From the NCBI RefSeq assembly GCF_016458275.1, contig NZ_JAEMHM010000006.1:62001-126000 (forward strand): a DNA stretch of 64,000 nucleotides, read 5' to 3'. The stretch comes from Geomesophilobacter sediminis. GTDB lineage: Bacteria > Desulfobacterota > Desulfuromonadia > Geobacterales > Geobacteraceae. Position numbers and translations under genes: made by a program. Position 1 is the stretch's first letter. Each line of letters opens with the position of its first letter. Below, piece by piece: positions 8,753 to 16,915 of the stretch. A model generated the notes under the pieces. It worked only from the letters and a program-made list of their open reading frames with translations. It was not told where the DNA came from and did no database searches.

Positions 8753-9877
8753 TCACTGCGCTCCGACCGGGATGCCCGCGGCTGCCTCGTCGCGGTGGAC
8801 CGGGTCGTCCTGCTGCGAGGCGAAGATATCCTGGAAGTCCTGCTCCACCTCCTGGAACGCCTTCAAGAGCGCAGGATCGAAGTGTTCGGGGAGAGTCCGC
8901 CCGTCCCCTTCGAGGATGATCTTCATGGTCTTCTGGTGGTCGAAGGGAGGTTTGTAGACGCGCCAGCTGCGCAGGGCGTCGTACTGGTCCGCCAGCATGA
9001 CGATGCGCCCTTCGATCGGGACCTCCTCCCTCTTGAGCCCGGCCGGATAGCCGGTGCCGTCCCAGCGCTCGTGATGGGTGACGGCGATGGAGGCGGCCAT
9101 CTGAAGCACTTCGTGGGTCGATCCGGCGAGGATCTTGCCCCCGATGATGGTGTGGCTCTTCATGATCTCGAACTCTTCCCGGGTGAGCGGGCCGGGCTTG
9201 AGCAGGATCGAGTCCGGGGTGCCGATCTTGCCGACGTCGTGCATCGCCGAGGCGATCCCGATGGTCTCCACGAACTCCTCGGGGAGGTTGAGGGCGCGCG
9301 AGATCCTCTTGGCGTACATCCCGATGCGCATGATGTGCTTGCCGGTGTCCTCGTCGCGAAGCTCGGCCGCGGCGGTGAGACGCTCGATGGTCTCCCGGCT
9401 CATGCTCTTCATCCGGGCCAGGGCGTCGGCAAGCTCGCGGGTCCGCTGCATGACGGTCCGCTCCAGCTCCATCTTGTAGTTCTTTTCGATCAGGACCAGG
9501 CGCTTGTAATTGGCGCCCTTCTCCACGGAGTGAATCAGGTAGGGGGGCTTGAACGGCTTGATGATGAAGTCGAAAGCCCCTTTCTTGATCGCCGAAACCG
9601 CCATCTCCAGCTCGGCGTATGCGGTCATCAGGATGACCGGGATGTCGCGGTCGATCTCGTGGATCTTCTCCAAAAGCTCGATCCCGGTGATCTTGGGCAT
9701 GTTGACGTCGGTAAGCACGACGTCCGGGGGGCAACGGCGCAGCTCGTCGAGTGCCTCGAAGCCGTTGGAGAAGGGATGTACCTCGAACCCGCCGACGGAG
9801 AGGAGCATGGCCACGCTTTCGAGGACATAGGGGTCGTCGTCTACGACGATGACGATCCCTGACGCTGTTGATTCCAT
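8753..9877 (-). CDS. Response regulator with HD-GYP c-di-GMP phosphodiesterase domain
   Basis: The 374-residue protein has an N-terminal receiver: acidic pocket VVDDDP (about 11-16), phospho-acceptor Asp 57 in VLTDVNMPK, and the KPF lysine near 107. A helical linker (about 125-175) leads to an HD-GYP domain, with the metal-binding pair in MHDVGKIG (about 209-216) and the HHERWDGTGYP motif (about 255-265). The GYP triplet and catalytic His/Asp residues are all present, so it should hydrolyse c-di-GMP when phosphorylated. The last 25 residues are a low-complexity tail. It is followed on the same strand by a PAS histidine kinase, its probable activator. Given nearby pilT and the MshEN-type protein, surface-motility control is a reasonable but unproven target. 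Confidence 0.9.
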   Translation of the reverse strand: MESTASGIVIVVDDDPYVLESVAMLLSVGGFEVHPFSNGFEALDELRRCPPDVVLTDVNMPKITGIELLEKIHEIDRDIPVILMTAYAELEMAVSAIKKGAFDFIIKPFKPPYLIHSVEKGANYKRLVLIEKNYKMELERTVMQRTRELADALARMKSMSRETIERLTAAAELRDEDTGKHIMRIGMYAKRISRALNLPEEFVETIGIASAMHDVGKIGTPDSILLKPGPLTREEFEIMKSHTIIGGKILAGSTHEVLQMAASIAVTHHERWDGTGYPAGLKREEVPIEGRIVMLADQYDALRSWRVYKPPFDHQKTMKIILEGDGRTLPEHFDPALLKAFQEVEQDFQDIFASQQDDPVHRDEAAAGIPVGAQ

Positions 9878-9971
9878 CCGTCCTCCTTTTTACGGCTTAA
9901 CGCAATGTGACACCTCTTTTTGCGTTTCGGCATCGTCCGTCGGAACTTGAGCACGATTTTCTTAGCTATTT

Positions 9972-10907
9972 CTAAGGTTTGACCTCTTGCGGAGCGGTCG
10001 CCGGGGCCGGTTCCTTGCTCGGTTCGGCGGGCGGTTCCGCCGCCGGTTCCTTCTCCCCTTCCTCCGGCTTGGCGGCACCCGGTTCTTCCTGGACCGGACC
10101 GCGGGCACTGGAGAGGTTGGGCATGACTTCCACCTTCCGGATGCTTTCCTCGACCTTCTTCTGCATGCGCCCTACGTTCGGCATTTCGGCAAGCGCGCTG
10201 TGGTACTCGGCGGAGGAGAGGACCCCCTTTTCCGCCAGAAGGCGCAGGATCATGTCGGAGCGCTTGAGCACCTTGTTGAGGTTCTTGTACGGGTTGTAGG
10301 CGACCCGCGGACCGGGGAGCATGGCGGCGAGAAAGGCGCATTCGCGCGGCGTGAGGGCGGAGGCCGATTTGCCGAAATAGTAATGGGCGCCGTGGCCGAT
10401 GCCGTAGACCATCGGGCCGAGCTCGATCACGTTCAGATAGAGTTCGATGATCCGCCCCTTGGTCAGCTCCTGTTCCATCCGCTTGGCGAGGTAGACCTCC
10501 TTGACCTTCCGGGTGAGGGTCTTTTCCCGGGAGAGATAGAGGTTCTTGGCCACCTGCTGGGTAATCGTCGAGGCGCCCCGGGCGAGACTCTTCTTCTCCA
10601 GGTCGTACTTGATCGCTTCCTTGATCGCCTTGACGTCGATCCCCTCGTGCTTGTAGAAGGAGGCGTCCTCGGCGAGGATGACCGACCACTTCATCTCGGC
10701 GGGGATGCGCGAGGAGGGGGTCCAGTAGCGGTTTTTGGGGCCGACCACGAAGTCGTGATAATCCCCGTGCCAGTCTTTGACCTGGATGGTGACGTTGGTC
10801 TTTTTGTCCTTGAGCTGGGCGACCGGCGGGAGCATCGACAACGAGACGACGACGTAACCAAAATAGATGATGGCGAGAACGATGACGGCGACGACTCCCT
10901 TTTTCAT
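9972..10907 (-). CDS. Monofunctional peptidoglycan glycosyltransferase (MtgA-like, GT51)
   Basis: The 311-residue protein has an N-terminal membrane anchor (VVAVIVLAIIYFGYVVVSL). A complete GT51 domain follows: motif I EDASFYKHEG with the catalytic Glu, motif II RGASTITQQ, motif III RKVKEVYLA and motif V RIIELYLN. No transpeptidase domain follows. The protein polymerises lipid II glycan strands at the outer face of the inner membrane. The start ATG (10905-10907) overlaps the pdxA stop as ATGA, implying translational coupling. The last 55 residues are a Pro/Glu/Ala/Lys-rich tail (EEPGAAKPEEGEKEPAAEP), not part of the enzyme family core. It may be a flexible periplasmic linker or wall-spanning segment. 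Confidence 0.88.
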   Translation of the reverse strand: MKKGVVAVIVLAIIYFGYVVVSLSMLPPVAQLKDKKTNVTIQVKDWHGDYHDFVVGPKNRYWTPSSRIPAEMKWSVILAEDASFYKHEGIDVKAIKEAIKYDLEKKSLARGASTITQQVAKNLYLSREKTLTRKVKEVYLAKRMEQELTKGRIIELYLNVIELGPMVYGIGHGAHYYFGKSASALTPRECAFLAAMLPGPRVAYNPYKNLNKVLKRSDMILRLLAEKGVLSSAEYHSALAEMPNVGRMQKKVEESIRKVEVMPNLSSARGPVQEEPGAAKPEEGEKEPAAEPPAEPSKEPAPATAPQEVKP

Positions 10908-11917
10908 TGCTGCTCCTTGAGTTCGGCGTCGCGCCGGGCCATCTGGGCGGCCATCAGGATCGCCTGTTTCATGCTTGCTGCCGAGGCCTTGCCGGTGCCG
11001 GCGAGGTCGTACGCGGTGCCGTGGTCGACGGAGGTGCGGATGATGGGGAGCCCCAGGGTCACGTTCACCCCGTCGTCGAAGTGGAGGAGCTTGAGCGGGA
11101 TGAGCCCCTGGTCGTGGTACATGCAGACCACCCCGTCGTAGTCGCCCCGGGCGGCGAAATGAAAGAGGGTGTCCGCGGAGAGGGGACCGACCGCGTCGAT
11201 GCCGCGCTCCCGGGCCTCGCGGACCGCCGGGGTGATGATCTCCTTGTCTTCCTTGCCGAACATCCCCCCCTCGCCGCAGTGCGGGTTGAGGGCAAGGACC
11301 GCCAGGCGCGGCGCCGGGGCGAACCAGCGGGTGAGCGCGCGGTGGGTGATCTCGATGGTGGAGAGAATCCGTTCGCGGGTGACCAGCCGGGGGACGTCGG
11401 CGAGCGCCTCGTGGATGGTGACCAGGGTGACCCGGAGCTTGTCGCCGGCGAGCATCATGACCACCTCGTGGCCGCCGGTGATCTCGGCCAAAAGCTCGGT
11501 GTGGCCGGGGTAGTGGTGGCCGGCGCTGTTCATCGACTCCTTGTTGATCGGGGCGGTCGCCATGGCATGGGCTTTTCCTTCCAGGCAAAGACGCGCCGCT
11601 TCCAGGATGTACTTGAAGCAGGCGTTGCCCCCGGCGGGGGTGGGGTGCCCGTAGGCCATCTGGTCCGGGGAAAGGGAGGAGAGTTCGCGCAGCGGGATGA
11701 CCCCTGCCGCCGGTGCGGTGAAGGGGACCGCGTCAATCGGTTCCACGCGCAGCTCGGTGCCGGAGACGGCGATGCCGCGCTGCATGGCGCCGAGGTCGCC
11801 AAGGACAAACGGCGTGCAGCAGGAGGTCACTTGCGGGTCGGCGAGCGCCGCGGCGATGATTTCCGGTCCGACCCCGCTCGGGTCCCCCATGGTGATGGCA
11901 ATGACAGGTTTGTCCAC
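10904..11917 (-). CDS. pdxA: 4-hydroxythreonine-4-phosphate dehydrogenase
   Basis: PdxA oxidises 4-phosphohydroxy-L-threonine with NAD in the DXP-dependent vitamin B6 pathway. The start VDKPVIAITMGDPSGVGPEI is typical, and later motifs include ATAPINKESM, GHTELLAE, the metal-site stretch ALNPHCGEGGMFG, and MYHDQGLIPLK. At 337 residues it matches the family length. The start is GTG at 11917, preceded by AAAAGGAG at good spacing. A longer in-frame extension to 11986 runs into repeat sequence and was discarded. The 3' end overlaps the mtgA-like gene by four bases (ATGA). A 392-base repeat-rich gap separates it from pcrA upstream. Confidence 0.95.
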   Translation of the reverse strand: MDKPVIAITMGDPSGVGPEIIAAALADPQVTSCCTPFVLGDLGAMQRGIAVSGTELRVEPIDAVPFTAPAAGVIPLRELSSLSPDQMAYGHPTPAGGNACFKYILEAARLCLEGKAHAMATAPINKESMNSAGHHYPGHTELLAEITGGHEVVMMLAGDKLRVTLVTIHEALADVPRLVTRERILSTIEITHRALTRWFAPAPRLAVLALNPHCGEGGMFGKEDKEIITPAVREARERGIDAVGPLSADTLFHFAARGDYDGVVCMYHDQGLIPLKLLHFDDGVNVTLGLPIIRTSVDHGTAYDLAGTGKASAASMKQAILMAAQMARRDAELKEQQ

Positions 11918-11980
11918 CTGGATCTCCTTTTCTCGAGCTTCCCTGGAAGTGCACCGCGGAAGCCACGTCATCAAACTCGT

Positions 11981-12094
11981 TCCCAAGCTCCAGCTTGGGA
12001 AGGTACATTTTCTCCGAAGCTCCAGCTTCGAAAAGCCCGTGACAAAGCCGAAGCTTTGAACATCATTGCGTTCCCAAGGTGGACCTTGGGAACG
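11981..12094. repeat. Cluster of three related hairpins (TTCCCAAG family)
   Basis: Three perfect inverted repeats lie within 114 bases. They are TCCCAAGC-TCCA-GCTTGGGA (11981-12000), CGAAGC-TCCA-GCTTCG (12015-12030), and 12-base arms CGTTCCCAAGGT/ACCTTGGGAACG with a 2-base loop (12069-12094). The shared TCCA loop and CCCAAG core suggest one repeat family. I saw no copy of this family elsewhere in the window. Confidence 0.7.
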
Positions 12095-12120
12095 AGGTCG
12101 GAACCGGGGCGCCTGACGTT

Positions 12121-12178
12121 GTAAGCGACATTCTTGTCGCGATTCAGCCGATGATCGCGACAGGAATGCCGCTCCTAC
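12121..12178. repeat. REP-like palindromic element
   Basis: GCGACATTCTTGTCGC is followed 12 bases on by an inverted copy ending GAATGCCGCTCCTAC. These are the two halves of the GTRGGAGCG...CATTC family seen at 14634-14993, 38371-38396 and 54504-54530. The paired opposite orientation is typical of REP doublets. Confidence 0.7.
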
Positions 12179-12309
12179 CGGGATGGCGCTGCTTTACCAG
12201 CGGCGCGGCCGCTGCCTTGCTGCGGAGAGAAACGTGTTTCCCAAAATTATTTGAAAGGTTTTCCTCCGCGCCCCTCAGCGCCCTTTGCGGTGAGCTTTCC
12301 TACGACCGA

Positions 12310-14508
12310 TCAGCACCGCTCCAGGCCGGCGAAGCGGACCATGAGCTTTTTGGGCCCCACCGAGCCGAACCAGACGATCACCTTCTGATTGTCCCCTTCC
12401 CCTTCGATCTTGCGGATCGTTCCCACCCCGAACTGGCCGTGGCGCACCTTCATCCCGATTACCACCCCGTCCTCGGGCTCGTCGGGGACCATCCGCACCT
12501 CGTTATCGAGCTCCGGCTCCATCTCCTCTTCGAAGAGGGCGGCCAGGTTGTGGCGCCACGGCGTCGGGGCTGCGGCCGGACGGGGCTCGAAGGCGTCCTC
12601 GACGTCCAGAAGTGCCGGGGGAATCTCGGCGAGAAAGCGGGCCGGCGGGTTGGTCTGCTCCTGGCCGAAGATGTGGCGTCGCTTCACGTTCAAGAGGTAG
12701 AGCTTCTGCCGGGCGCGGGTCATCCCCACGTAGCAAAGCCGCCGCTCCTCTTCCATCTGCTCGGGATCTTCCAGCGCGCGCAGATGGGGGAAGAGCCGCT
12801 CTTCCATGCCGACGATGAAGACCATCGGGAACTCGAGACCCTTGGCCGAGTGGAGCGTCATCAGGGTCACCGATGCCTTTTTCCCCTCACCCTCTTCCTC
12901 GAGGTCCATGACCAGGGCCACCTGCTCCAGGAAGGCCGCGAGCCCCTTCTCCTCCGAGCCGGTCTCGAACGCCTGCATCGCGGTGATCAACTCTTCCAGG
13001 TTGTCCAGGCGGTCGCGGGCATCGTCGGTCCCGATCTCCTTCAGCCGCTGCACGTACCCGGTCTCCAGCATGACGGTCTGCGCCAACTGGTCGATGGGGA
13101 GAGTCTTGGAGAGCTCCCGGAAGCGGTCCAGATCGCCGGCGAAAGCGGCCAGCTTGCCCCGGGCCCCGGCGGCGAGCAGCGAACCTTTAGCCGCCTCGCG
13201 CATCGCGGCATGAAAAGAGACCTGCTTCTCCGAGGCGAGCTCCGAGATCTTCTGGACGGTGGTGTTGCCGATGCCGCGCGGCGGGGTGTTGATGATCCGC
13301 TTCAGCGAGACGTCGTCGGAGGGGTTTTCGAGGACCTTCAGGTAGGCGAGGATGTCCTTGATTTCCAGCCGGGCATAGAAACGTACGCCGCCCACCACAT
13401 GGTAGGGAATGCCGGCGGCGACCAGGGCGTCCTCCACCGAGCGGGACTGGGCGTTGGTCCGGTAGAAGACGGCGACGCCGGAGTAGGAACCCCCTTCGCG
13501 CGCGAAGGCTTCGATCTCGCGGCAGACGAAGCGCGCCTCCTCCCACTCGTTCAGCATCCGGCGGTAGATGATCTTCTCCCCGGTCGGATTTTCGGTCCAA
13601 AGCCGCTTCGGCTTGCGCCCGCGGTTTTTTTCCACCACGTTCCACGCGGCGTCCAGGATGGTCTTGGTGGAGCGGTAGTTCTGCTCCAGCTTCACCACCT
13701 TGACCCCGGGAAAATCCTTTTCGAATTCCAGGATGTTGCGGATGTCGGCGCCGCGCCAGCCGTAGATGGACTGGTCGTCGTCCCCGACCACGCAGAGGTT
13801 GCGCCGCGAACCGGCCAGAAGACGCACCAGGTGGTACTGGACCGGGTTGGTGTCCTGGTACTCGTCCACCAGGATCCACCGGTAGCGCTCCTGGTATTTG
13901 CGCAGCACCTCGGGGTGCTCCTCGAAAAGGCGCACCGTGACCAGGAGGAGATCGTTGAAATCGAGCGCGTTGCAGCGCTTGAGCCGCTCCTGGTAGAGCC
14001 GGTAGATCCGCGCCACCGCCTGCTCCTGCAGGGTGCCGGTCCGGACGTCGTCCGGCAGGATGCCGTTGTTCTTGAAATCGTCGATGGCGGCGCCCATCGC
14101 CTTGGGAGGGTAGCGTTTTTCGTCCAGGTTCAGCTCGACGAGGCAATCTTTGAGCAGCCGCTCGCAATCCTTGTCGTCGTAGATGGCGAAGCTGCGGTCG
14201 TAGCCGAGGTGCTGGATTTCGTGACGGAGGATGCGGGCGCAGAAGGAGTGAAAGGTGGAGATCAGCGGCGTCTCGTCCCCCTCGACGATCCGCTGCACCC
14301 TTTCGCGCATCTCACCGGCTGCCTTGTTGGTGAAGGTGACCGCGAGGATCTGCCAGGGGGGGACGCCGCGCTCGGCGATAAGGTGGGCGATGCGATGAAC
14401 GATGACGCGGGTCTTGCCCGAACCGGCGCCCGCGAGAACCAGAAGGGGGCCTTCGCCGTGGAGGACCGCCTCCTTCTGGGGAGGATTGAGGTTGTGCAGC
14501 AGATTCAT
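12310..14508 (-). CDS. pcrA: UvrD/PcrA-type SF1A DNA helicase
   Basis: This 732-residue 3'-5' helicase carries the full motif set: Q-motif region LNPPQKEAV, Walker A GAGSGKT (about 28-34), Ia TFTNKAAGEM, Walker B DEYQD, motif III QSIYGWRGAD, motif IV EQNYRST, motif V TLHSAKGLEF and motif VI VGMTRARQKLYL. The C-terminal Tudor-like segment (VRHGQFGVGTI to VRFAGLERC) is the RNA-polymerase-binding element of PcrA/UvrD, which favours the PcrA label over Rep. Roles are nucleotide-excision repair and clearing of transcription-replication conflicts. It stands alone, flanked on both sides by repeat-rich gaps. The GC-rich antisense frame that spans it is a shadow. Confidence 0.95.
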   Translation of the reverse strand: MNLLHNLNPPQKEAVLHGEGPLLVLAGAGSGKTRVIVHRIAHLIAERGVPPWQILAVTFTNKAAGEMRERVQRIVEGDETPLISTFHSFCARILRHEIQHLGYDRSFAIYDDKDCERLLKDCLVELNLDEKRYPPKAMGAAIDDFKNNGILPDDVRTGTLQEQAVARIYRLYQERLKRCNALDFNDLLLVTVRLFEEHPEVLRKYQERYRWILVDEYQDTNPVQYHLVRLLAGSRRNLCVVGDDDQSIYGWRGADIRNILEFEKDFPGVKVVKLEQNYRSTKTILDAAWNVVEKNRGRKPKRLWTENPTGEKIIYRRMLNEWEEARFVCREIEAFAREGGSYSGVAVFYRTNAQSRSVEDALVAAGIPYHVVGGVRFYARLEIKDILAYLKVLENPSDDVSLKRIINTPPRGIGNTTVQKISELASEKQVSFHAAMREAAKGSLLAAGARGKLAAFAGDLDRFRELSKTLPIDQLAQTVMLETGYVQRLKEIGTDDARDRLDNLEELITAMQAFETGSEEKGLAAFLEQVALVMDLEEEGEGKKASVTLMTLHSAKGLEFPMVFIVGMEERLFPHLRALEDPEQMEEERRLCYVGMTRARQKLYLLNVKRRHIFGQEQTNPPARFLAEIPPALLDVEDAFEPRPAAAPTPWRHNLAALFEEEMEPELDNEVRMVPDEPEDGVVIGMKVRHGQFGVGTIRKIEGEGDNQKVIVWFGSVGPKKLMVRFAGLERC

Positions 14509-15029
14509 GAGATTTCCTCGGCTGGGATTTGCCGGCAGGATTTCCGGACAGCCACCCTTTATAGCACCGAGGCGCGCTGTTGGTCAAAAAAGAATGAGCA
14601 GGGCCTTCGTGGAATGCGGGGGGGACTAAATATGTAGGAGCGACATTCTGGTCGCGATTTCAGCCGGGAATGCTGCAGGAATGTCACTATGCCTGGGGAG
14701 AAAGGAAAATGTCTGGGGAGCAAGTGTCTTTACTGTGGGAGCGCCATTCCTGGCGCGAACCGCCGAAGGCGGAAACACCCGAGTGACCAGCTTCAGCGTG
14801 CCAGGATCCGCAATTGTAGGAGCGCCATTCCAGGCGCGATTGATCCGTACCGTTGTTACGGTGTTGGTCAAAAAGAAACGGACCTGCCCCGACTCGCGGT
14901 CACAGCTGGCAACCCTGTGGGAGCGCCATTCCTGGCGCGAATACTCCGCACCGTTACCGCCTTCGGCGGATCGCGCCTGGAAAGGCGCTCCCACAGGGAA
15001 GGCGCAGACGGCAGAGTTGACCGACATCG
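14509..15029. other. Intergenic region occupied by REP elements
   Basis: No gene is supported here. After about 125 plain bases upstream of pcrA, the region is dominated by five REP-like copies (14634-14993). The last 35 bases precede the queuosine-salvage gene end without a clear terminator. Confidence 0.65.
14634..14993. repeat. Cluster of five REP-like palindromes
   Basis: Copies begin GTAGGAGCGACATTC (14634), GTGGGAGCGCCATTCC (14736), GTAGGAGCGCCATTCC (14816) and GTGGGAGCGCCATTCC (14917). An inverted copy ends GGCGCTCCCAC (14971-14993). Each is a GTRG head plus an imperfect hairpin (GAGCGCCATTCCTGGCGC type), as in REP sequences moved by RAYT/TnpA-REP transposases. The last two copies face each other across an additional CCGCCTTCGGCGG hairpin. 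No RAYT gene is in the window. Confidence 0.8.
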
Positions 15030-16010
15030 TCAATAGAATGCCGTGCGACTGCGGTGTCTGGGATGCGCCCGATAACGCGGTTCCTGCCCCCGGTGCCAGA
15101 GCAGATTGTCGAGCCGCATCGCATCGGCGGCTACGCCTTGGCCGCGCAACTCCTCGACGATCAGCTCGCAGGCGTGCACCGCGGCGGCCCGGATCTCGGC
15201 CTCCTCCGGCGAGCCGGCTGGGATCGGCGCGCCGGCTTGAATTCGCGCCAACAATTCCGGCCGGTACTCCAGGATTCCATCCAGACGCAGCACATGCGGG
15301 ACCAGGTTGTCGGCGCAGGCGGTAAGGCGGTCCAGATCGTCGAACCGTCCCGGCCCGCCACCCCCAAAGGCAATATGCAAGTCCACTGCAGCCAGCTGGG
15401 CGCGCTTGAAAAAGGGGACTTCAATCCCGCCATAGGCCACTGCGTCATGGAACAGCGGCATGCCATCCAACAGTTCGACCAGTCGCTCCGCCGAGTTTTC
15501 CGCAGCGGCGACCAGCGCGGTAACGTCCCCGCCGAACTTCTCCTCCACCAGAGTCCCGAGATCATTCAAGGCCCGCGCGAACAGTTCCATGAGTTCCGTT
15601 GCCGCTTCATTGTCGACGCCGGGGAAGAAGATTTGACTGCAGTTGGCAGGGGTGAGCCGGCGCAGCGCAGCGGCCCGAAAGGGACCTTCTGCCTCGAAAT
15701 GCCGGTTCAAAGCCGAGGCGACGACCCGGTAGCCGGAGCGGCAGGGATCGCCGAGGATGTCGGGAAAGTATCCCGAGCCGAAGTTGATGGTATTGAGCGT
15801 GAGGAAGAAAGCGACGGTGTCGGCACCGTGCCCGAGGTAGTGGATAGCGGGGTCCATCGTCGGGAGGGACAGGCGCTCCTTGCAGAGCGCGGCGGCGTAT
15901 TGTGGGATCACGCTGGTGACGATACGAACCGAGGTCGCCCGTTCACAGACATAACGGCACCCCTGGCGCACCATGTTCAAGAGATCGGACATTTGTTGCT
16001 CTGGTGACAT
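15030..16010 (-). CDS. Queuosine 5'-phosphate N-glycosidase, queuosine salvage (DUF2419/Qng1 family)
   Basis: The 326-residue protein matches the DUF2419 / C9orf64 (QNG1) family. Its members release queuine from queuosine 5'-phosphate so that the base can be reused for tRNA. Recognisable stretches are NTINFGSGYFPD, TLVEEKFGGDV, FFKRAQLAAVDLHIAFGG and DNLVPHVLRLDGIL. The C-terminus has LDNLLWHRGQ and RHRSRTAFY, with the acidic and tryptophan-rich base-binding signature. ATG 16010 was chosen because AGAAG lies upstream; a longer GTG start at 16043 and a shorter ATG at 15992 are possible. The gene is monocistronic, with REP elements downstream. No queuine transporter or tgt gene lies nearby, so the source of the substrate is unknown. 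Confidence 0.85.
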   Translation of the reverse strand: MSPEQQMSDLLNMVRQGCRYVCERATSVRIVTSVIPQYAAALCKERLSLPTMDPAIHYLGHGADTVAFFLTLNTINFGSGYFPDILGDPCRSGYRVVASALNRHFEAEGPFRAAALRRLTPANCSQIFFPGVDNEAATELMELFARALNDLGTLVEEKFGGDVTALVAAAENSAERLVELLDGMPLFHDAVAYGGIEVPFFKRAQLAAVDLHIAFGGGGPGRFDDLDRLTACADNLVPHVLRLDGILEYRPELLARIQAGAPIPAGSPEEAEIRAAAVHACELIVEELRGQGVAADAMRLDNLLWHRGQEPRYRAHPRHRSRTAFY

Positions 16011-16124
16011 ATCATCTGCTTCTAAACCTTTCCCGGAACGCACGCAATAGAAAAGGCACCCGTACCATGGGTAACCGGATGCCCTTCCTACGCCGACCGG
16101 GCTCGCCCAGCCGTCTGCAACCGC

Positions 16125-16766
16125 CTAGAACTTCTTCGGGAATTGTTTCACAATCCCTCCGGCAAGCGCGTCGGCGATCAGGTACATGTGATTCTTCATC
16201 GCTTCCCAGGTCTGTGCTTCGGCGGTGTAGTTCTTGGCGGCGAATTCGTCGATCTGGGCCATGTGATGGCCACCGTGGGCGAAGAGGAGCGATACCAGGG
16301 TCTGTTTCGGCCAGTTCGGGTTCGCTCCGCTCAGGAAGGTGGCGATATCGATCGCGTTCGCCTTGATTTTCTCCACCGCGGCGTCTTTGCCCTCCTTGTT
16401 CCCGGCATACGAGGCGGTCATGTATTCCTTGATCGCTCCGTAGTGCCCGGCAAGCAGGCCGAAGAGCTTATCCGAAGCCTTTTTCCCATAGAGCGGGCTC
16501 ACCGAGTCCGCGAGGGCGCGGGCATTACTCACCACGTTCTGTTCGGCAACCTTCGCCGCTTCCATGTCGCCGATCCGGGTGCTGTACGCGACGTTGCGGA
16601 CCCAGAAGACGTGGCCGATCCAAAGGTCGCGCAGCGTTTCCCTGAGCTGGACGCTCTTGGGCGACTCCTTGGTCATCCTCATATGCTCGTGAGCCAGTGC
16701 GGGCGGTGCTGTCAAAAGAACCGCTGCGGTAACAACTGCCAGGTATTTGAGGGCTGTCCTTAACAT
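16125..16766 (-). CDS. Exported all-helical protein of unknown function
   Basis: The 213-residue protein starts with a clear signal peptide (LKYLAVVTAAVLLTAPPALA, cleavage before HEH). The mature part is predicted mainly helical: LRETLRDLWIGHVFWVRNVAY, DMEAAKVAEQNVVSNARALA, KASDKLFGLLAGHYGAIKEY and others. It has a His-rich start (HEHMR) and a conserved-looking FAHGGHHMAQIDEFAAK stretch, which could bind metal. I do not recognise a named family. The second ATG (16766) is preferred because GGAG sits seven bases upstream; an ATG at 16772 is too close to it. It lies downstream of an ECF sigma factor gene on the same strand, with a 149-base repeat-containing gap, so it may be a target or partner of that sigma factor. 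Confidence 0.7.
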   Translation of the reverse strand: MLRTALKYLAVVTAAVLLTAPPALAHEHMRMTKESPKSVQLRETLRDLWIGHVFWVRNVAYSTRIGDMEAAKVAEQNVVSNARALADSVSPLYGKKASDKLFGLLAGHYGAIKEYMTASYAGNKEGKDAAVEKIKANAIDIATFLSGANPNWPKQTLVSLLFAHGGHHMAQIDEFAAKNYTAEAQTWEAMKNHMYLIADALAGGIVKQFPKKF

Positions 16767-16803
16767 GATCATTCTCCTTGCTCATACGAAGAATCCGTAA
16801 TCT

Positions 16804-16824
16804 CCCTCTCCCTCCGGGAGAGGG
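16804..16824. repeat. Perfect 9-bp-arm palindrome (CCCTCTCCC/GGGAGAGGG)
   Basis: CCCTCTCCC, a 3-base loop TCC, then GGGAGAGGG, in the gap between the ECF sigma gene and the exported helical protein gene. It belongs to the same dispersed pyrimidine/purine palindrome family as 8701-8721. It lacks a U-tract on the minus strand, so a terminator role is doubtful. Confidence 0.55.
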
Positions 16825-16915
16825 GCGGGGTGAGGGAAATCGCCACCGAGCACCTTCCCACACCCGGTCCATCGGGAACCCTCTCTTTGGGGAGATAGGA
16901 CTCTTCAGCTATTCG

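Larger units (their letters stand above)
11918..12309. other. Repeat-filled intergenic region between pcrA and pdxA
   Basis: No coding frame with homology-like features is seen. The stretch holds a cluster of three hairpins (11981-12094) and a REP-like element (12121-12178). The final 130 bases before the pcrA stop (12180-12309) contain nothing I recognise. Confidence 0.6.

Noticed and set aside
12079-14637. Long open frame (852 codons) on the plus strand opposite pcrA
   Set aside because: It is antisense to a gene with a full helicase motif set; its product is His/Asp/Gly-rich without domain features, as expected from high-GC shadow frames.
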